This document shows positions 10,786 through 22,300 of a DNA stretch of 64,000 nucleotides, one piece after another. The notes beneath the pieces are model-generated. The model made no database searches. It was not told where the DNA came from and saw only the letters and a program-made list of their open reading frames with translations. The first letter of the stretch is position 1; each line of letters starts with the position of its first letter. The DNA lies in the NCBI RefSeq assembly GCF_027409185.1, contig NC_084463.1:108982133-109046132 (forward strand), in the 5' to 3' direction. This DNA comes from Cynocephalus volans. Lineage: Eukaryota; Chordata; Mammalia; Dermoptera; Cynocephalidae. A program made the position numbers and the translations under genes.

Positions 10786-11564
10786 TGCCCTCGTGAGGCC
10801 TGACTTTCCTCTCAAGGGCTGCCCTCGGGTACAGATCCTCCCCAGCTGTGGGGCTAGAGCTTGCCTTATTCTGGGGGTGCTGGGGGGGTTCTCCCTTTTA
10901 CTCTGCAAGGATGAATACCTCCCTCCCACCCCCATGAGGGTTAAGGACAAATCAGGTGTGTGGGTCCAGGAGGCCGATAGGAATCTTTCCTCTCCCAGAA
11001 GTTTTCAGCAAAAGCTCAGCTCAGCCTGGCTGCCCCATTTAATTCTCATAATTACCTGACAGCTCATTAGCAGCTCATTAGAAGCCCTGGAAATGCAGTG
11101 ACAGTAACAAATTCCCTGCAGCCAGGCAGTCTGGGGGTGTCCCTGGGGGCCTGACCCAGGCTGGGCTTCTGGGAGATACTGGGAAAGAGCTCAGCCTCTA
11201 TGCCCATGTCTGAGTCCTCAGAGTCTGAGCCTATTCCCTGGATCCCCCCTACCCCACCCCCTACTGCCACTTCCCAACTCATCCCCCAACTGCAGGGACC
11301 TCAGCTACCCTCCTTAGGCCCCTCTCCTAAGAGGACCGGATCAAGGAGGTAGCCTGGCTCCCAGATAGAAAGCGAGACCCCAAAGCTCCTAGGGGACCCC
11401 AGAGAGCCCAGACTCTCTGCGACCACTGGGCACCAGGTCAAGCCTGTGAGGTCTATACACCCACCTTCCCACCACTGCGTCCTGGAGCTCATGCTCTCCA
11501 GCACCCCTCTCTGTTTGTCCTCCAGCTCTGGTCTCAGCGTTTCCTCCTGTTTGTCTGTCTGTCT
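10786..11564. other. Unique DNA; possible short regulatory core at 11,010-11,110
   Basis: No gene or repeat recognised. At 11,036-11,085 there is a small cluster of homeodomain-like words (TTTAATTCTCATAATTACC, GCTCATTAGCAGCTCATTAG) in otherwise GC-rich DNA, possibly a small conserved element. Confidence 0.35.
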
Positions 11565-11835
11565 CAGTCTATTTCCATTTATTCAACATCCATTAGGCAC
11601 CTACTATTTGCTTGTTCTGGGCTAAGTCTGAAGAAGCTACAAAGATCAGTTAGACAAAGTCCATACACAATGAGCTCATGGCCCAGTGGGGAGGGAGGGG
11701 AGTAAACAGACAATTACAATCCTGTGTGATAAGGGCTGGCATGGAATAAACACTGCAGAAGCATCAGAAGATGCTAGGCCTGGGGTGGGGACTGTCAGGG
11801 GAGGCTTTCTGGTGGAGGTGGCAACCTGAAGGTGG
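11565..11835 (-). mobile_element. L2 LINE 3' end, antisense
   Basis: Antisense of the L2 tail: 'CCATTTATTCAACATCCATTAGGCACCTACTATTTGC', 'AAAGTCCATACACAATGAGCTCATGGCCCAGTGGGG', 'AACAGACAATTACAAT', 'GTGATAAGGGCTGGCATGG' and 'GGGGAGGCTTTCTGGTGGAGGTGGCAACCTGAAG'. These words lie in the order expected for an inverted L2 3' end. Confidence 0.75.
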
Positions 11836-12549
11836 AGCAGGAGTTTGCTGGTCTGTCCGCTGGTTCTCCCGAGGCCGGCCTCTGTGCCTCGGTCCTTCTC
11901 CCCGCAGCCTAGTCTTTCTCTCTGCACCTCGTAGTCTCAGTCTCACCAAAGCCCCAGGGACAGAGGAGAGAGACTGGGAACAGAGCCAGCCCCACGGGAG
12001 ATGGTTAGAGCCTGGGGATCAAGGAGGAACAGAGTGACTTCTCCTGCAGAAGGGGGTGGGAGAGGTACAGAGCACAGGACAGGCAGGAGGGTCAACTGGA
12101 GGGCTGAGTCCAGCACAGCCAAGGGTCCGCCTCCGGCAGGCCACGTGACATTGGCCAGTTGTTTACCTCCCCTGGATTTCCATTTCCCTTTCCCCTCTGT
12201 GCTCTGTGAGGAATGCTGAGAGGTAGGCCTCACCACGGCCTGCGGGGAGGAACAGGGGTTCCTGCTGTGGCCACCAAAGGTCAGGGCTCTGCAAGGGAGG
12301 CCTAGACCCCAATCCTGAGCTTCCGGCGCCACCTCAGGTGGCCATACGTCTGCCACAGGGATCGATGGGAAGTCATTATCACTGCCACATGTTAATGACA
12401 CCAATTAATTCCCCATCTGTGGGTCCAATGCAGCCTTCAGTGCTGAAGGTTAAAGGGAGGGGGCCTTGCTCAGGGTGGGTTTTCCCCAGGGATAACAGTC
12501 ACAGGCCTGTTTTGTGTGGTTTGTGATAGGCTGAGGCCTTGCACTGGGG
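11836..12549. other. Unique DNA, no supported feature
   Basis: GC-rich, no recognisable gene. A weak MIR-like stretch may be present at about 12,140-12,220 (CACGTGACATTGG ... TTTCCATTTCCC) but is too eroded to call. Confidence 0.4.
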
Positions 12550-13020
12550 ACTGTACAGTGTGTGTACGTGTGCATGTGTATGCACATGTACTCATTAGCC
12601 TTGCATTGCCTTGTGTATAAAGAATGTGTCCGGCCCTTTCTGGTATATACCATGTGTGTACATGTGTGCGCATTCTGTGTATGTGTGTATTGTGTGTATA
12701 CAAAGTATCTATGTATACAAAGTATAAATTTTGTAATATGTATGGACACAGTACTGTATATATGTCCTGTCTGTGTGCCTTATATGTGTATGAAGTGTGT
12801 ATATAAATTATGCCTTTATATTATGTTCATACACCATGGAGGGCTTCCATCTGTGTGCACTGCATGTTTGCACAAAGGTTATGTGTGTGAGTCCCATGTC
12901 TGTGAATGCTGGGGATACAGGTATTTGCACCTTCTGTATCCATGCGGATAGTGTGGGTGTGTGGGTGTATCTTCCTCTACACGAATCGCTGTACAGATGT
13001 GTGCAAGCCCAGGATGGTGC
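12550..13020. repeat. Imperfect TG/CA-rich (alternating purine-pyrimidine) tract
   Basis: About 470 bp dominated by TGTG, TGTATG, TATATG and GTACATG words, heavily interrupted. It is an eroded dinucleotide repeat region with Z-DNA-prone alternation. The cysteine/valine-rich translations from it (MYVCMCMHMY-like) are artefacts of TGT codons. Confidence 0.75.
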
Positions 13021-13169
13021 CTGTTTACTTGTACATTTGTGTCCCGATGATGAGGTGTGGCTTGGGGGACTCTGGGCTCCTCTCTGCTTCTTTAGGGAAT
13101 GAGATTCTGCCCTTGAGCCCAGGATTCTAAGGGTAGATCTCTTGCACTGTGACATGGACCTGATGCTGC

Positions 13170-13265
13170 CTGACTTTCAGCTAGGTCTTGAAGGGTGAGT
13201 AGGCGTTCACCAAGCAAGTAAGGTAGCAGAGGAGGGAAGGGGATTCCAGGCTGAAGTGCTGCTCG
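13170..13265 (-). mobile_element. Probable L2 fragment, antisense
   Basis: 'CAGCTAGGTCTTGAAGGGTGAGTAGGCGTTCACC' and 'AAGGGGATTCCAGGCTGAAGTGCTGC' correspond to the inverted L2 words GAGACCTGAATGA and GCGTTCCAGGCAGAGGGAACAGC. Short, so confidence is limited. Confidence 0.45.
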
Positions 13266-13282
13266 AGCAAGCACTTCCATTG

Positions 13283-13465
13283 CACGTGTGTGTGTGCCAG
13301 GCAACATTCTAAGTTGTTACACACATTCGTGTCATCTGCACAGCAATCTGATGAAGTGCTATCATTATTCCCATTTTATAGATGAAGAATATGAGTTATA
13401 GAGACGTTTAGTAGCTTGCCCAAAGACACAGAGCTTGAAAGTGGTACAATCGAGATCTGAGCACA
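13283..13465 (-). mobile_element. MIR SINE, antisense
   Basis: 'GTGCCAGGCAACATTCTAAG', 'CATTATTCCCATTTTATAGATGAAGAATATGAG', 'AGTAGCTTGCCCAAAGACACAGAGCTTGAAAGTGG' are the inverted MIR tail, centre and core in the right order. Confidence 0.85.
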
Positions 13466-13575
13466 CACTCACATTCACACGCACTCGCACACACACGATA
13501 TGCGCAACATACACAAGACAATGGGCACACATTATCACACAGGCATACTGTACACATACACAGAAGTGTACATGC
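13455..13575. repeat. CA-rich low-complexity tract
   Basis: Interrupted CACA/CACACG units directly beside the inverted MIR. Complementary in composition to the TG-rich tract at 12,550-13,020. No coding content. Confidence 0.75.
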
Positions 13576-13606
13576 CACACCCAGGCCATCTCCAGGTGTT
13601 TCCATC

Positions 13607-14011
13607 TGATTTAGTCCATTTATGTTGCTTATAACATAAATACCTGAAACTTGGTGATTTATAAAGAAAATGAAATTTATTGCTTATAGTTTCAGAGGCC
13701 AGAAGCTCCAAAGTGCAGAGAACACACCTGGTGAGGGTCTTCTTTGGTGGTGGCTTTATAGCAACACAGGGGTCTCACATGGAAGAAAATGGTGGAGCAG
13801 AGACTCCCATGTGCTCTCCCTTTAAAACCCTCAGAACCACACTCATGACCACCATTATTAATCCATTCATTAGGGCGTGGTTCTCAGAATCTAACCAGCT
13901 CTTCAAGGCCCCACCTTTCCATTACCGTAATAGGATTTCCCACCCTCAACAGTGATAATTAAGCTTCTAATACATGGACTTTGGGGGACACAATTCAACC
14001 AATCCACAGCA
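13607..14011 (-). mobile_element. MLT1-type solo LTR with 5-bp target duplication
   Basis: A complete 405-bp LTR in reverse orientation, flanked by CCATC at 13,602-13,606 and 14,012-14,016, the 5-bp duplication typical of MaLR/ERVL integrases. Antisense words include 'TTAGTCCATTTATGTTGC', 'GATTTATAAAGAAAATGAAATTTATTGC' and 'CTTTGGGGGACACAATTCAACC'. Only the LTR remains, so the element became a solo LTR by homologous recombination. Same subfamily as 1-234, 24,003 and 32,938. Confidence 0.85.
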
Positions 14012-14929
14012 CCATCTGTCCAAAGTGGCCTAGGCCAGAGCTCTAGCTCAGCCCTAGCTTCTTTGGGGTAGTGGCGGGTGGGAGATGGAAGTGAGCATGA
14101 GATGAAGGGGGGCTTGAGGGAGGTGCCTAAGGGTGGTCTCTATCCTGTAATCCTACCTCTGCAGCCAAGAAGCAGAGGGCAGGGTCCTCCCTACCCACCA
14201 CACCCAAATAAGTGGAACCACTTCAGAGATCTCAGCTCAGCCTCATATTCTGAATCAGCTATGGGGAAAGAATGTTGTCCACACTGTCCCTGCCAGGCCT
14301 GTGGAAAGGACTCTGGGATATGGGAGACCCCAATCTCCTACCTTGGCCTCACGTGTCTCCAGTCTCCTCGAGAGCCAGCAGGCACCGAGGTTCAGAAAGA
14401 AGAACTTAAAAGCTGCCCCCACCCCTTGCACGATGCTACCTCTTGCCCAAGGAGGCTCCCTGAGGGCCAAGCTGTCCTTACCCTGTGCCCTCAAGGTCAA
14501 GCTGTGCCCCGGCCACCCCCTTACCTCCAGGAGGCCGAGGATGGGCAGCCTGCCCGGCCTGCCAGCGCTGGAACGCCTGGCTCGCTGCCTCTCCCCTGTG
14601 TTCTGTCTTCTCTTAATTAACAGAAAGCCATTGTGAATACTAAAGAAGAAATTAGCACATGTCCATCATTTCTGCGTGTTTATAAATTTCTCAGTCCATC
14701 CTTAACTAACCCCTCCAGTGCCAAAGCCCTGTCTAATGGCCACGTTCCTGTCTCCCCTTGAATGGGCACCTGCTCCTGCCCTCAGAGAGCCCCAGTCTAG
14801 TTGGTCTTGTTCCTCTGCTTAAAAGTAGCTTCGCATTCATCTTAGGACCAGACAAAACTTACCACCCCCAAGGAGGGCCTCCATCACCCCAAGATATCGG
14901 GCAGTCAGATCAAGACATGAAATATACAT
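14012..14929. other. Unique DNA, no supported gene
   Basis: The frame 14,078-14,620 (180 codons) has no recognisable domain or splice context. 'TTCTTAATTAACAG...GAAATTAGCAC' at 14,610-14,660 is a small homeodomain-site-like patch. A short L2-like stretch (GTTCCTCTGCTTAAAAG) lies at about 14,805. Confidence 0.4.
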
Positions 14930-15240
14930 GGCCTTTCACCTCCAATTCCACATCCGGGAATTTATGGAAAGAAGCTAATCCCACACATGAGCAAAGTGTA
15001 AAGGAATATCTGTCACAGGCGGTTTATCACAGCAAAGTCACACACAGTCTGTGTCCGTCGGTGTGGGGTTGCCTCTTACGGGACAAACAGCACCACTGGG
15101 CGGCCACAGGATAACAGGGACATAAATCTATATTTATTGACATGGAAAAATGTCCTTTATATACTGTTTGGCAAAACTGTAGGTTACTAAAGTGTGTTTA
15201 TAATGTGACATTTATATAAAACCATATTCACTGAGAGTGA
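14930..15240 (+). mobile_element. L1M/HAL1-like 3' fragment, sense
   Basis: 'GGCCTTTCACCTCCAATTCCAC' and 'GGAATTTATGGAAAGAAGC' lead into 'TTATTGACATGGAAAAATGTCCTTTATATACTGTTTGGC' and 'TAATGTGACATTTATATAAAACC'. These resemble the C-terminal ORF2/3' region of very old L1 or HAL1 elements. Heavily decayed. Confidence 0.5.
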
Positions 15241-15297
15241 GAGAAAGAAAGAAGACTCAAGAGATGGATGTTTTGAACTCACCAAAATATTAAGTTA

Positions 15298-15621
15298 CAG
15301 TCATACCTCAGTATCCTTGGACAGTTGGTTCCAGGACCTCTCATGGATACCAAAATCCTGAGATGTTCAAGTCTCTGATATATAATGTAGTATTTGCATA
15401 TAGTCTATGCACATCCTCTGGTATAATTTAAATCATCTCTAGATTACTTACAATACCTAATACAATGTAAATGCTATGTAAATAGTTGTTATACTGCATT
15501 GGTTTTTTATTTGTATTATTTTTATTGTTGTATATTTTTTATTGTTTTTTTCCCCCAAAATATTTCAATCTGCTGTTGGTTGAATCTCCAACTTGGTACC
15601 TGCGGATCCAAGGGCCAACTG
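15298..15621. mobile_element. MER2 (Tigger-group MITE), complete
   Basis: A 324-bp element starting CAGTCATACCTCAGTATCC and ending GGATCCAAGGGCCAACTG, flanked on both sides by TA (15,296-15,297 and 15,622-15,623), the target duplication of Tc1/mariner-type transposases. Internal words 'GAGATGTTCAAGTCTCTGATAT', 'TTTGCATATAGTCTATGCACATCC' and 'TGCTATGTAAATAGTTGTTATACTG' are MER2-like. Non-coding, full length. Confidence 0.9.
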
Positions 15622-15706
15622 TACTCTCTCAGTAGTGAAATCTCAGGTGATTTTTAAAAAATTTCCTCCTTTACACTTTTCTGTGGTGTTTGCATTTTTA
15701 CTCTGC

Positions 15707-15732
15707 ATGTGTGTGTGTGTGTGTGTGTGTGT
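15707..15732. repeat. (TG)n microsatellite
   Basis: Uninterrupted TG dinucleotides, about 13 units. Likely length-polymorphic. Confidence 0.95.
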
Positions 15733-16939
15733 TCATCTATTTATGATCAGAAAATCCAGTTGAGGTGTGCTAATTCAATGGCAGGAGCCAGCTGGAGGAC
15801 CCCAGGGGCAGCAGGAGGGGCTGACAGGACCCTCCAACCTCAGGAGCAGCCAGACGGGAGCTTCCAGAAGGTGAGGAAGCTGAGGGATTCCTGCTTGGTG
15901 AAGCTGCTTCTTAATTTGTGTGGAAAGCAAGATCATTTGCAGACAGGGAGCAGGAGTCGGGGAGGAACGGGGGCCCTGAGGAGAGAAGGGAGTGGCCAGC
16001 AGCACCTCACCTCTCTCCTCTTACCCACCTCTCCTCTAATTCCACAGCCAGTGTGGAGGGAAAGCCCCAGGGCTGGAGCTCAGCAGGCCTGGGCTCTCTT
16101 CCTGTTGACAACAGTTTCTTGATTTGTAAAATTTGAACTCCCAGGTCTTGGAAGCTCCCGAGAGGCCAGGCCCCAGCAAGGCCCCAGGACCTGGGTAGCC
16201 AGGGATGGCCCTCTGCACAGCTGAGAGTTCCACAGAGGGCTGGTCTTCCTTGTTTGTCCAGCCTGAGGAATGCCGTGGCAGACTTCACACCAAGGGCTCA
16301 ATCCCTGCGTGTCCCCGTTTTCTTAAATGAGAATTCAGAGCCGGGGTGGGCAGGGAACCCATGGGGAGGCAGCTGTCTGCTCTGAGTTTCTGACTCAGGC
16401 CCTTTAGCTTTAAGAACAGCCTTCTCTGGTCTCTGGTTGCCTGCTGTGGCCAGTGAAAGCAGGAAGAAACCCCCCTGGGCCCACAGGGCAGGTCTGGGGC
16501 TGGAGTGGTTTGGGATGACTCGAGCTGTGTTAAGGGGGAGCAGAAAAAGGCTGATTCAGGCCTGAGGCTTCAAAAGCTGAGATTTTATACAACTCCTTGG
16601 TGCTTTCCCCAAGTGGGGCCCTCAGGGAGACGCATGAGGGAACACTGGTCCCCAAATACTCTCTTCCTGAGGCTGGAAATACTGGGTCCAGACCTCCAAG
16701 ATGGGATCTCACAGAGGCAAATGTAACATCCTGAATTTAGAGTCCAAAAACCAACTGCCAATGCTGAAGACAGAGGAGACGGGGATGAGGTAGCTCATGT
16801 GAAAAATAGGGGGCTGGAGAAAGACCACAGGCCCCAGGCAAATGTGACGGGGCCACACACACCCAACGCAGCACAAGCCCAGGCCACCTTACCAGGAGCA
16901 CCATGCCAGCCACGAGGAGTGGCCAAGAGGTTTGCTTCT
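15733..16939. other. Unique DNA, no supported gene
   Basis: GC-rich sequence with chance frames on both strands. A 'TTTCTTGATTTGTAAAATTTGAACTC' segment near 16,110 could be an eroded MIR centre but is not enough for a call. Confidence 0.4.
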
Positions 16940-17065
16940 TGAGCTCGGTGTCAAGGCCATGTTTTAGGAGGGATTTTGACAAACTGGGTGGTCCAGAGTA
17001 GGATGCATAGGACAGTGGTGAGTTTGGCAGCCACGAAATGAGATGAGGGTCGAGAGAGCCATGGA
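16940..17065 (+). mobile_element. L3/CR1 LINE fragment, sense
   Basis: 'CCATGTTTTAGGAGGGATTTTGACAAACTGGGTGGTCCAGAGTAGGATGC' parallels the CR1/L3 reverse-transcriptase tail, where a CACATTTTAAGAAGGA-type word is followed by GACAAACTGGA and GTCCAGAGGAGGGCAAC. Short relic of the oldest LINE layer. Confidence 0.5.
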
Positions 17066-17194
17066 AGCGGTGGGCCTATTTGTCCTGAAACAAACCAGGG
17101 AGCGTGGCTGATGTCAGATCCCGGGAGGGCTGTCGGGGCAGAAGAAACACATGTGTTCTGGGGGGCCCAGGGGAGCAGGGGGACCATGAGGAAG

Positions 17195-17614
17195 TGCAGC
17201 AGGTTCAATAGTGTCCCCCCAAAATTCATGTCCACTTGGAGCCTTAGACTGTGACCTTACTTGGAAATAGGGTCTTTGCGGGTAGTATAATTAGTTAAGG
17301 GTCTCAATCTTTCTCATATAGGGTGGGCCCTCAATCCAATGACTCGTGTCCTTATAAGAAGTAGAGATGAAAAGACACACAGAGACACACGAAATCCACA
17401 TGAAGACGGAGGCAGAGACTGGAGTTATGCTGCCACAAGAAGCTGGAAGAGTCAGGGAGGGATGGATCCTGCCCCAGAGGCTTCAAAGAGAGCGAAGCTC
17501 TGCAAACACCTTGACGTGGACTTCAGCCTCCTGAGCTGTGAGGGAATACATTTCTGCTGTTTTAACTCACCGAGTTTGTGGTAGTTTGTTACGTAGCCTT
17601 AGGAAACTAATACA
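17195..17614 (+). mobile_element. MLT1-type LTR, sense
   Basis: Starts TGCAGCAGGTTCAATAGTG, contains 'GTGTCCCCCCAAAATTCATG', 'ACTTGGAAATAGGGTCTTTG', 'GGGTGGGCCCTCAATCCAATGAC', 'GTGTCCTTATAAGAAG', 'CTCCTGAGCTGTGAGGGAATAC', and ends 'GGAAACTAATACA'. This is the MLT1 order from 5' to 3'. Its inverse counterpart is the LTR at 18,923-19,365. No clear target duplication. Confidence 0.85.
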
Positions 17615-18922
17615 GGGAAAAAGCATGGGAGGAAGATTTCAGATGAACAAGAAGTCTTTTCTAACAGCTGGAATCACACAGAGGAGCAGACCGTCCTGTA
17701 AGAAAGAGCTCCCCGTTGCTGCAAAGGCTCAGGCCAAGTTCTGTGAACACCAATCAGTCTACTGTAAGGGTGGCAGTCTCATTCTGAAAAGCAGGGGACA
17801 TCAGGTGACATTTAGGGAAAATCCCATGTTTCTAGCTGGGCTGACCCCAAACCTGGAGAAGGAGTGGGTGGGAGAGGGGTAGGAGAGACAGGAGCCTCAC
17901 CTGCCCGGGTTCCAACACGAGCAGCAGACACCCTAGTCTGTCAGGAAAACTCTTGTGACCTCCCAATTAGAAACTAGTGGAAATGCCAGCACTCATAAGA
18001 GGAATCTAGATGCCTTTAGTGTTTGGGCTTTGGGTTTAAGGTCAGCTCCTCACATGACCCAGCACACAGCCTGGGTGCTGGGCTCCCCCACAGGGCCTGG
18101 TTGGGGCAGCTGCTCCCGCACTCACGCCTTCCTCCTGAGCCACATGGCACCACCTCCCGCCAGCCCCACCTGGGGGGTGCCCAGCGCAGCCTTTGAAACA
18201 GCGTCTGAGGGCCAACAGCACGTCTTTCTGAGGAGAGAAAGCTGCCAGGCGATTCTGACAAGACACCTCCGGAGCCCCTGGGTTGCAGGCATGGGGCAGT
18301 GCCCCGCAGCTGCCAGGAGCTGAGGGGAAGACTGGAGGGCAGTGTGAGGGCAGCACGGGCCCGGGCGTGGCTGGGAAGAATACAATGGAAGAAAAGTAGA
18401 GAAGGGGCAGAGGCAGCTCCACACAGGGAGCCGAGGACACTCTCGGGCCCAGATGGCTCTCCCCGTCCTCAGCACCGTCAGCTGACGTGTTATTTTCCCA
18501 CAGTTCTGGAGGCAGCTCAGTCGCCAACCCACAGAGGATGGTGGGCCGGCCTGTCTGGGCAGGAGTCATGTCCACGGCCAGGACGGAATGAACATAGAAA
18601 GTGGCACCCAGTACAGGTGGTTATTATTAAGGTGATACTTATAAGTGTCCCCAGCTCTCAGCTGAGGCATTTGCTGCCTGAAAAGCCCTTAGGAGTTCAG
18701 AGCTCTGGCTTGATGTCTCCCACCTCTCCAGGCTGACCTTCTGGTGCTTCTCTCTGCCTCTGGGCTTCCACCACTTTTCACTTGCTCCCAGGTCCACCTG
18801 AGCCCACCCAAGGGCCAATCGGAGCATAAAGCCCAGCCCCTTCCCTGGGTCCCACCCCCAAACCCCTGGCTTTCAGCTGTTTTGTGAGTTGGAAGATGGA
18901 GGGACTAATGGAGGTAGGGGAT
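17615..18922. other. Unique DNA between two LTRs, no supported gene
   Basis: GC-rich, no recognised repeat. The overlapping minus-strand frames at 18,042-18,575 (up to 177 codons) carry no domain I recognise and look like GC-driven chance frames. Confidence 0.4.
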
Positions 18923-19365
18923 TGTCTCCATTTGCTCAGGCCACCATAACAAAATACCACAGACTGTACTGAGTGGCTTAAACAACAGAAACTTATGTTC
19001 TCACAGTTCTGGAGGGTGGAAAGTCCAAGATCCAGGTCTTGCAGGGTTCAGTTTCTGGTGAGGGCTCTCTTCCTGGCTTACAGACAGCTGCCTTCTCTCT
19101 GTGTCCTCACATGACATGCGGTAGGGGTGGGGAGAGGGAGACAGAGGGAGGGACAGGGAGGGAGGGCGAATGCTCATATGTGAATATGTGAGCTCTCTGG
19201 TGTCTCTTCCTATAAGGACACTAAACCTATTGGATCAGGGCCCCACCCTTATGACCTTGTTTAACCTCAATTACCTCCATAAAGGCCCTGCCTCCAGGTA
19301 CAGTCACCCAGGGGGTTTGGGCTTCAACATATGAATGGGGGGGCACAAACATTTAGCCTATAACA
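18923..19365 (-). mobile_element. MLT1-type solo LTR with 5-bp target duplication
   Basis: Complete LTR in reverse orientation, flanked by perfect GGGAT at 18,918-18,922 and 19,366-19,370. Antisense words: 'GCCACCATAACAAAATACCACAGACTG', 'GTGGCTTAAACAACAGAAACTTATG', 'TTCTGGAGGGTGGAAAGTCCAAG', 'GGCCCTGCCTCCAGGTACAGTCACCC', ending 'GCCTATAACA'. An internal GGGAGG-rich patch (19,128-19,165) is expanded. Confidence 0.88.
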
Positions 19366-22300
19366 GGGATGTTCATGTAGAGGTCACATCATAGATGAAA
19401 GGTTTCAACCATCGCACTGTTCCTCTCTCCCTTTCTCTCCCAGAGCAGTGGGTATGTTCTCACAGTCCACCCTTCCCCCTACCTCTCCCTCAACAGTTCC
19501 TCTGGATTCAGGCCTGTTGGCCAGCTCATCTTCTAGCCCAAGGGCCCATCAAGGGACATTTTGCAAGCACATATGGTACCCTTCCTAGGAGGAATTTTAA
19601 CAAATAACATTTTCTCTATCATGTAACACAGATTAAATTTATTAATGTGTTTCCAGAGTCTGCAGAGGATTCTGATGCCAAGCCCTCCTATAAACTCTGG
19701 CAGGACTCACGTTGCAGAGGTCCAACAAAAATGCACACTTGCAGGGATTGAAGAGATGGTATCCTGAGTGGCTGTGGTTTTAATTAGCTACTATTCTTGC
19801 CTTTGAACAACAGACTGCTATTAATTTAGCTTCATCGTTATCAATTTAGTTGCTTATTCATTACCCCTACAATGTGTAGGGACACTTATTTGCAACAGTA
19901 GGGTTTCCAGGCTATAACTTTCCAACAACTAGCATCTAAGGTAGGCATTCATGTTGGTTCAATTGTGAGACATTTATATCCTGTGCTATCTCTGGGGTTT
20001 CCAGTACTCACCACTTTCTCCCCCCACTGCTTGACAGAAAGAACCTCATCAACATCAGTCATGTACTCCTAGAATTTGTGTTACTTAAGTGACTAGCAAT
20101 ATATCATCAAGATAAAAATAATAGAACTACTGGATGATTTTCAGGTTCACAGAGAACTATTTTATAATGTGTTTAAGCTTATATTCTTTAATAGTATATA
20201 AGCAGTTCATATATGCTGCCAGCAGCGAATTGTCTACAACTTACTTATTTGAAAATTCTTTTTCCTTAGAAAGTGGAAGCGGATCAGTGAGTCTTGGGGT
20301 TCAGGGGTCCTAGTCAGGAGAGTTGGGAAATTCAGTTTGAAGAACATAGCCTGATCCCAGGGCCCACAGCCTACTTAGATTTCCAGACTTCCAACAAGAC
20401 AAATGCTTGCTTCCTTCCCTCCCTCCTTCCTTCCCACACCAGCCACCCATGGAATGTTCCAAAGAGGCCCCAGAGAAATGAGCAGGTCAGAGCTGTGGTT
20501 CCAGCTCAGGCACCACTGAGCGACAGCCAGTGGGGGAGTACTCTTGGAAACAGGGATCTTGGCTGAGCCTTGGGACCCCGGGTCCTGGGCAGGAAGAGCC
20601 AGGAATTGCACACTTGTGTGTTCACATGTGGGTGTTGGGCAGGGGTGGGCAGGTGGCGGGTATTTCCCAGCCCAATCTGGGGGAACGCAGGAAGCTTGGG
20701 GCAGAGTTTGGCCCTCTGAGCTCTCCTTTCTCCCATCTCATCTGTGCCCTTTCTTCATCAGCTCTGATCTCTGGAAGTGAGAGACATTTGCAATAAACTT
20801 TGTCCTGGCAGGCTTTGATTCTGCTTTGCTTTTAAATAAGCGAGATCACATCTTCCGGCTGCCGCATGTGGCTCCTGCCATCCCTAGTGTAGCCTGAAAC
20901 CTGAAGTTCTCAACAGTCTGACCAGGCAGGAAAGCCTCCTCCATGACGGCTGCTACCGCCACCCTACTTGAGAAGCAGAATCTGAAGTTGTTTTCCTAGT
21001 ATCGGTTCCCTCCTCCTCGGTGTCTTGTGTTCTGCTTAAGTTGGTCCATTAATCAAAACCAGTAACCTGCTGCACCCCTTTGCACCTTGTAAAATCCCCC
21101 ACTTTCCTTCAACCATGTCACAGCCAAAGCAAAAGCTAGAAGCTAGAGATGGTCTCCTTGTTAACCAAGAATGGCCAGAGGATGTCCTTACAGTCTTAGG
21201 GTTGATGCCCCTGTCCCCACTGCCCAGGTGGGGGGCCTCTGCAGACTCCTCAATCTTCACCTTGGTCCAAACAAGTCCCCCCTAAAAACTGTCCAATGAA
21301 AACACAACTTATTTTCAATCTCTTAACTCCCAGAGGCAGTGATGGGTATGTTAACATGATTGATAAAGGATATTCCAAGAAATCCAGGCCAACTGAAAGT
21401 CTCCTGCCTGGTCCTTTTCTACCTTCACAGTGCATGTCAGGATTCCCTGGGGAGCTCTGAGATCTGTGAGTGGGGCCAGGGAAGGCCCAAGGGATCTCTG
21501 AGGGGCCTCCCTCCCAGCACGTCCCTTTGTACCCTTAATACACACCATGCCATTCCCACAAGCCACTCCTCTGTGTACACCCACCCTGCCCCCACCCCCA
21601 CAGCCTACTTCATATGCGCTCCAGCACTCCCTTGCCACCCACGTCCACTCCACTCCACAAGGCCAATCCACAGGAGGGGATGGCTGCAGCAAGGGACATG
21701 AGAGAACCCAAGGGCCCAGGCTGCTGTGTCACATTGTGTTGTGTTGGGGTGGACACCTGGGATTTGGGCCTGGCTCTCATCACTCTGGACACATGGCACC
21801 TAGCTGGGAAGCAGCTCACAGTCCCTGGCTCACCAGAAGCTGCACAGTAGCTGGGGAAGCAGAAGTTCTGGAAATAAAAGTGAGCGGTAAGGACATCAGA
21901 AGTTACACTTTGGTTTAAGGGTCACATCTGAGCCTCTGCTCCAGGCAAAGAGCCACAGGTGAATAAGGACATGTGTGAGCACTCCTGGGAATTCTCAGAG
22001 ATGTTTGGTGGGGCTCAGAATCTCCCTTGAACAGACTCATATTCCTGCTAGTAATGTCGGGGGAGGGCTCAGAGCCATTTAAGCATAAATGTTAATGTGA
22101 CCCCCACCCCAACCCCCAATCCATGCCTGTGAGCAGGGAGGCATGGGGACCTCCAGGTTACATGGACACAGATTACATACACCCTGTCCTGTCTGTAGGA
22201 TCCAGGACAGGTCCAGTCTGAGATTGCCAAACCTCTGCTATTTCCCACTGCTGCTCCAGCAGCAGCTAAGCTGCTAATGCATTTTCTGGCAAACAGGTCT

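Noticed and set aside
12562..12951. Cysteine/tyrosine-rich frame resembling a secreted peptide
   Set aside because: Generated by TGT and TAT codons of the degenerate TG repeat.
14078..14620. 180-codon plus-strand frame
   Set aside because: No domain, no start context or splice partners. A second frame on the same strand is also open there, so it reflects GC bias.
18042..18575. 177-codon minus-strand frame with a second overlapping frame
   Set aside because: Two frames of the same strand are open at once, typical of stop-poor GC-rich DNA. No recognisable protein.
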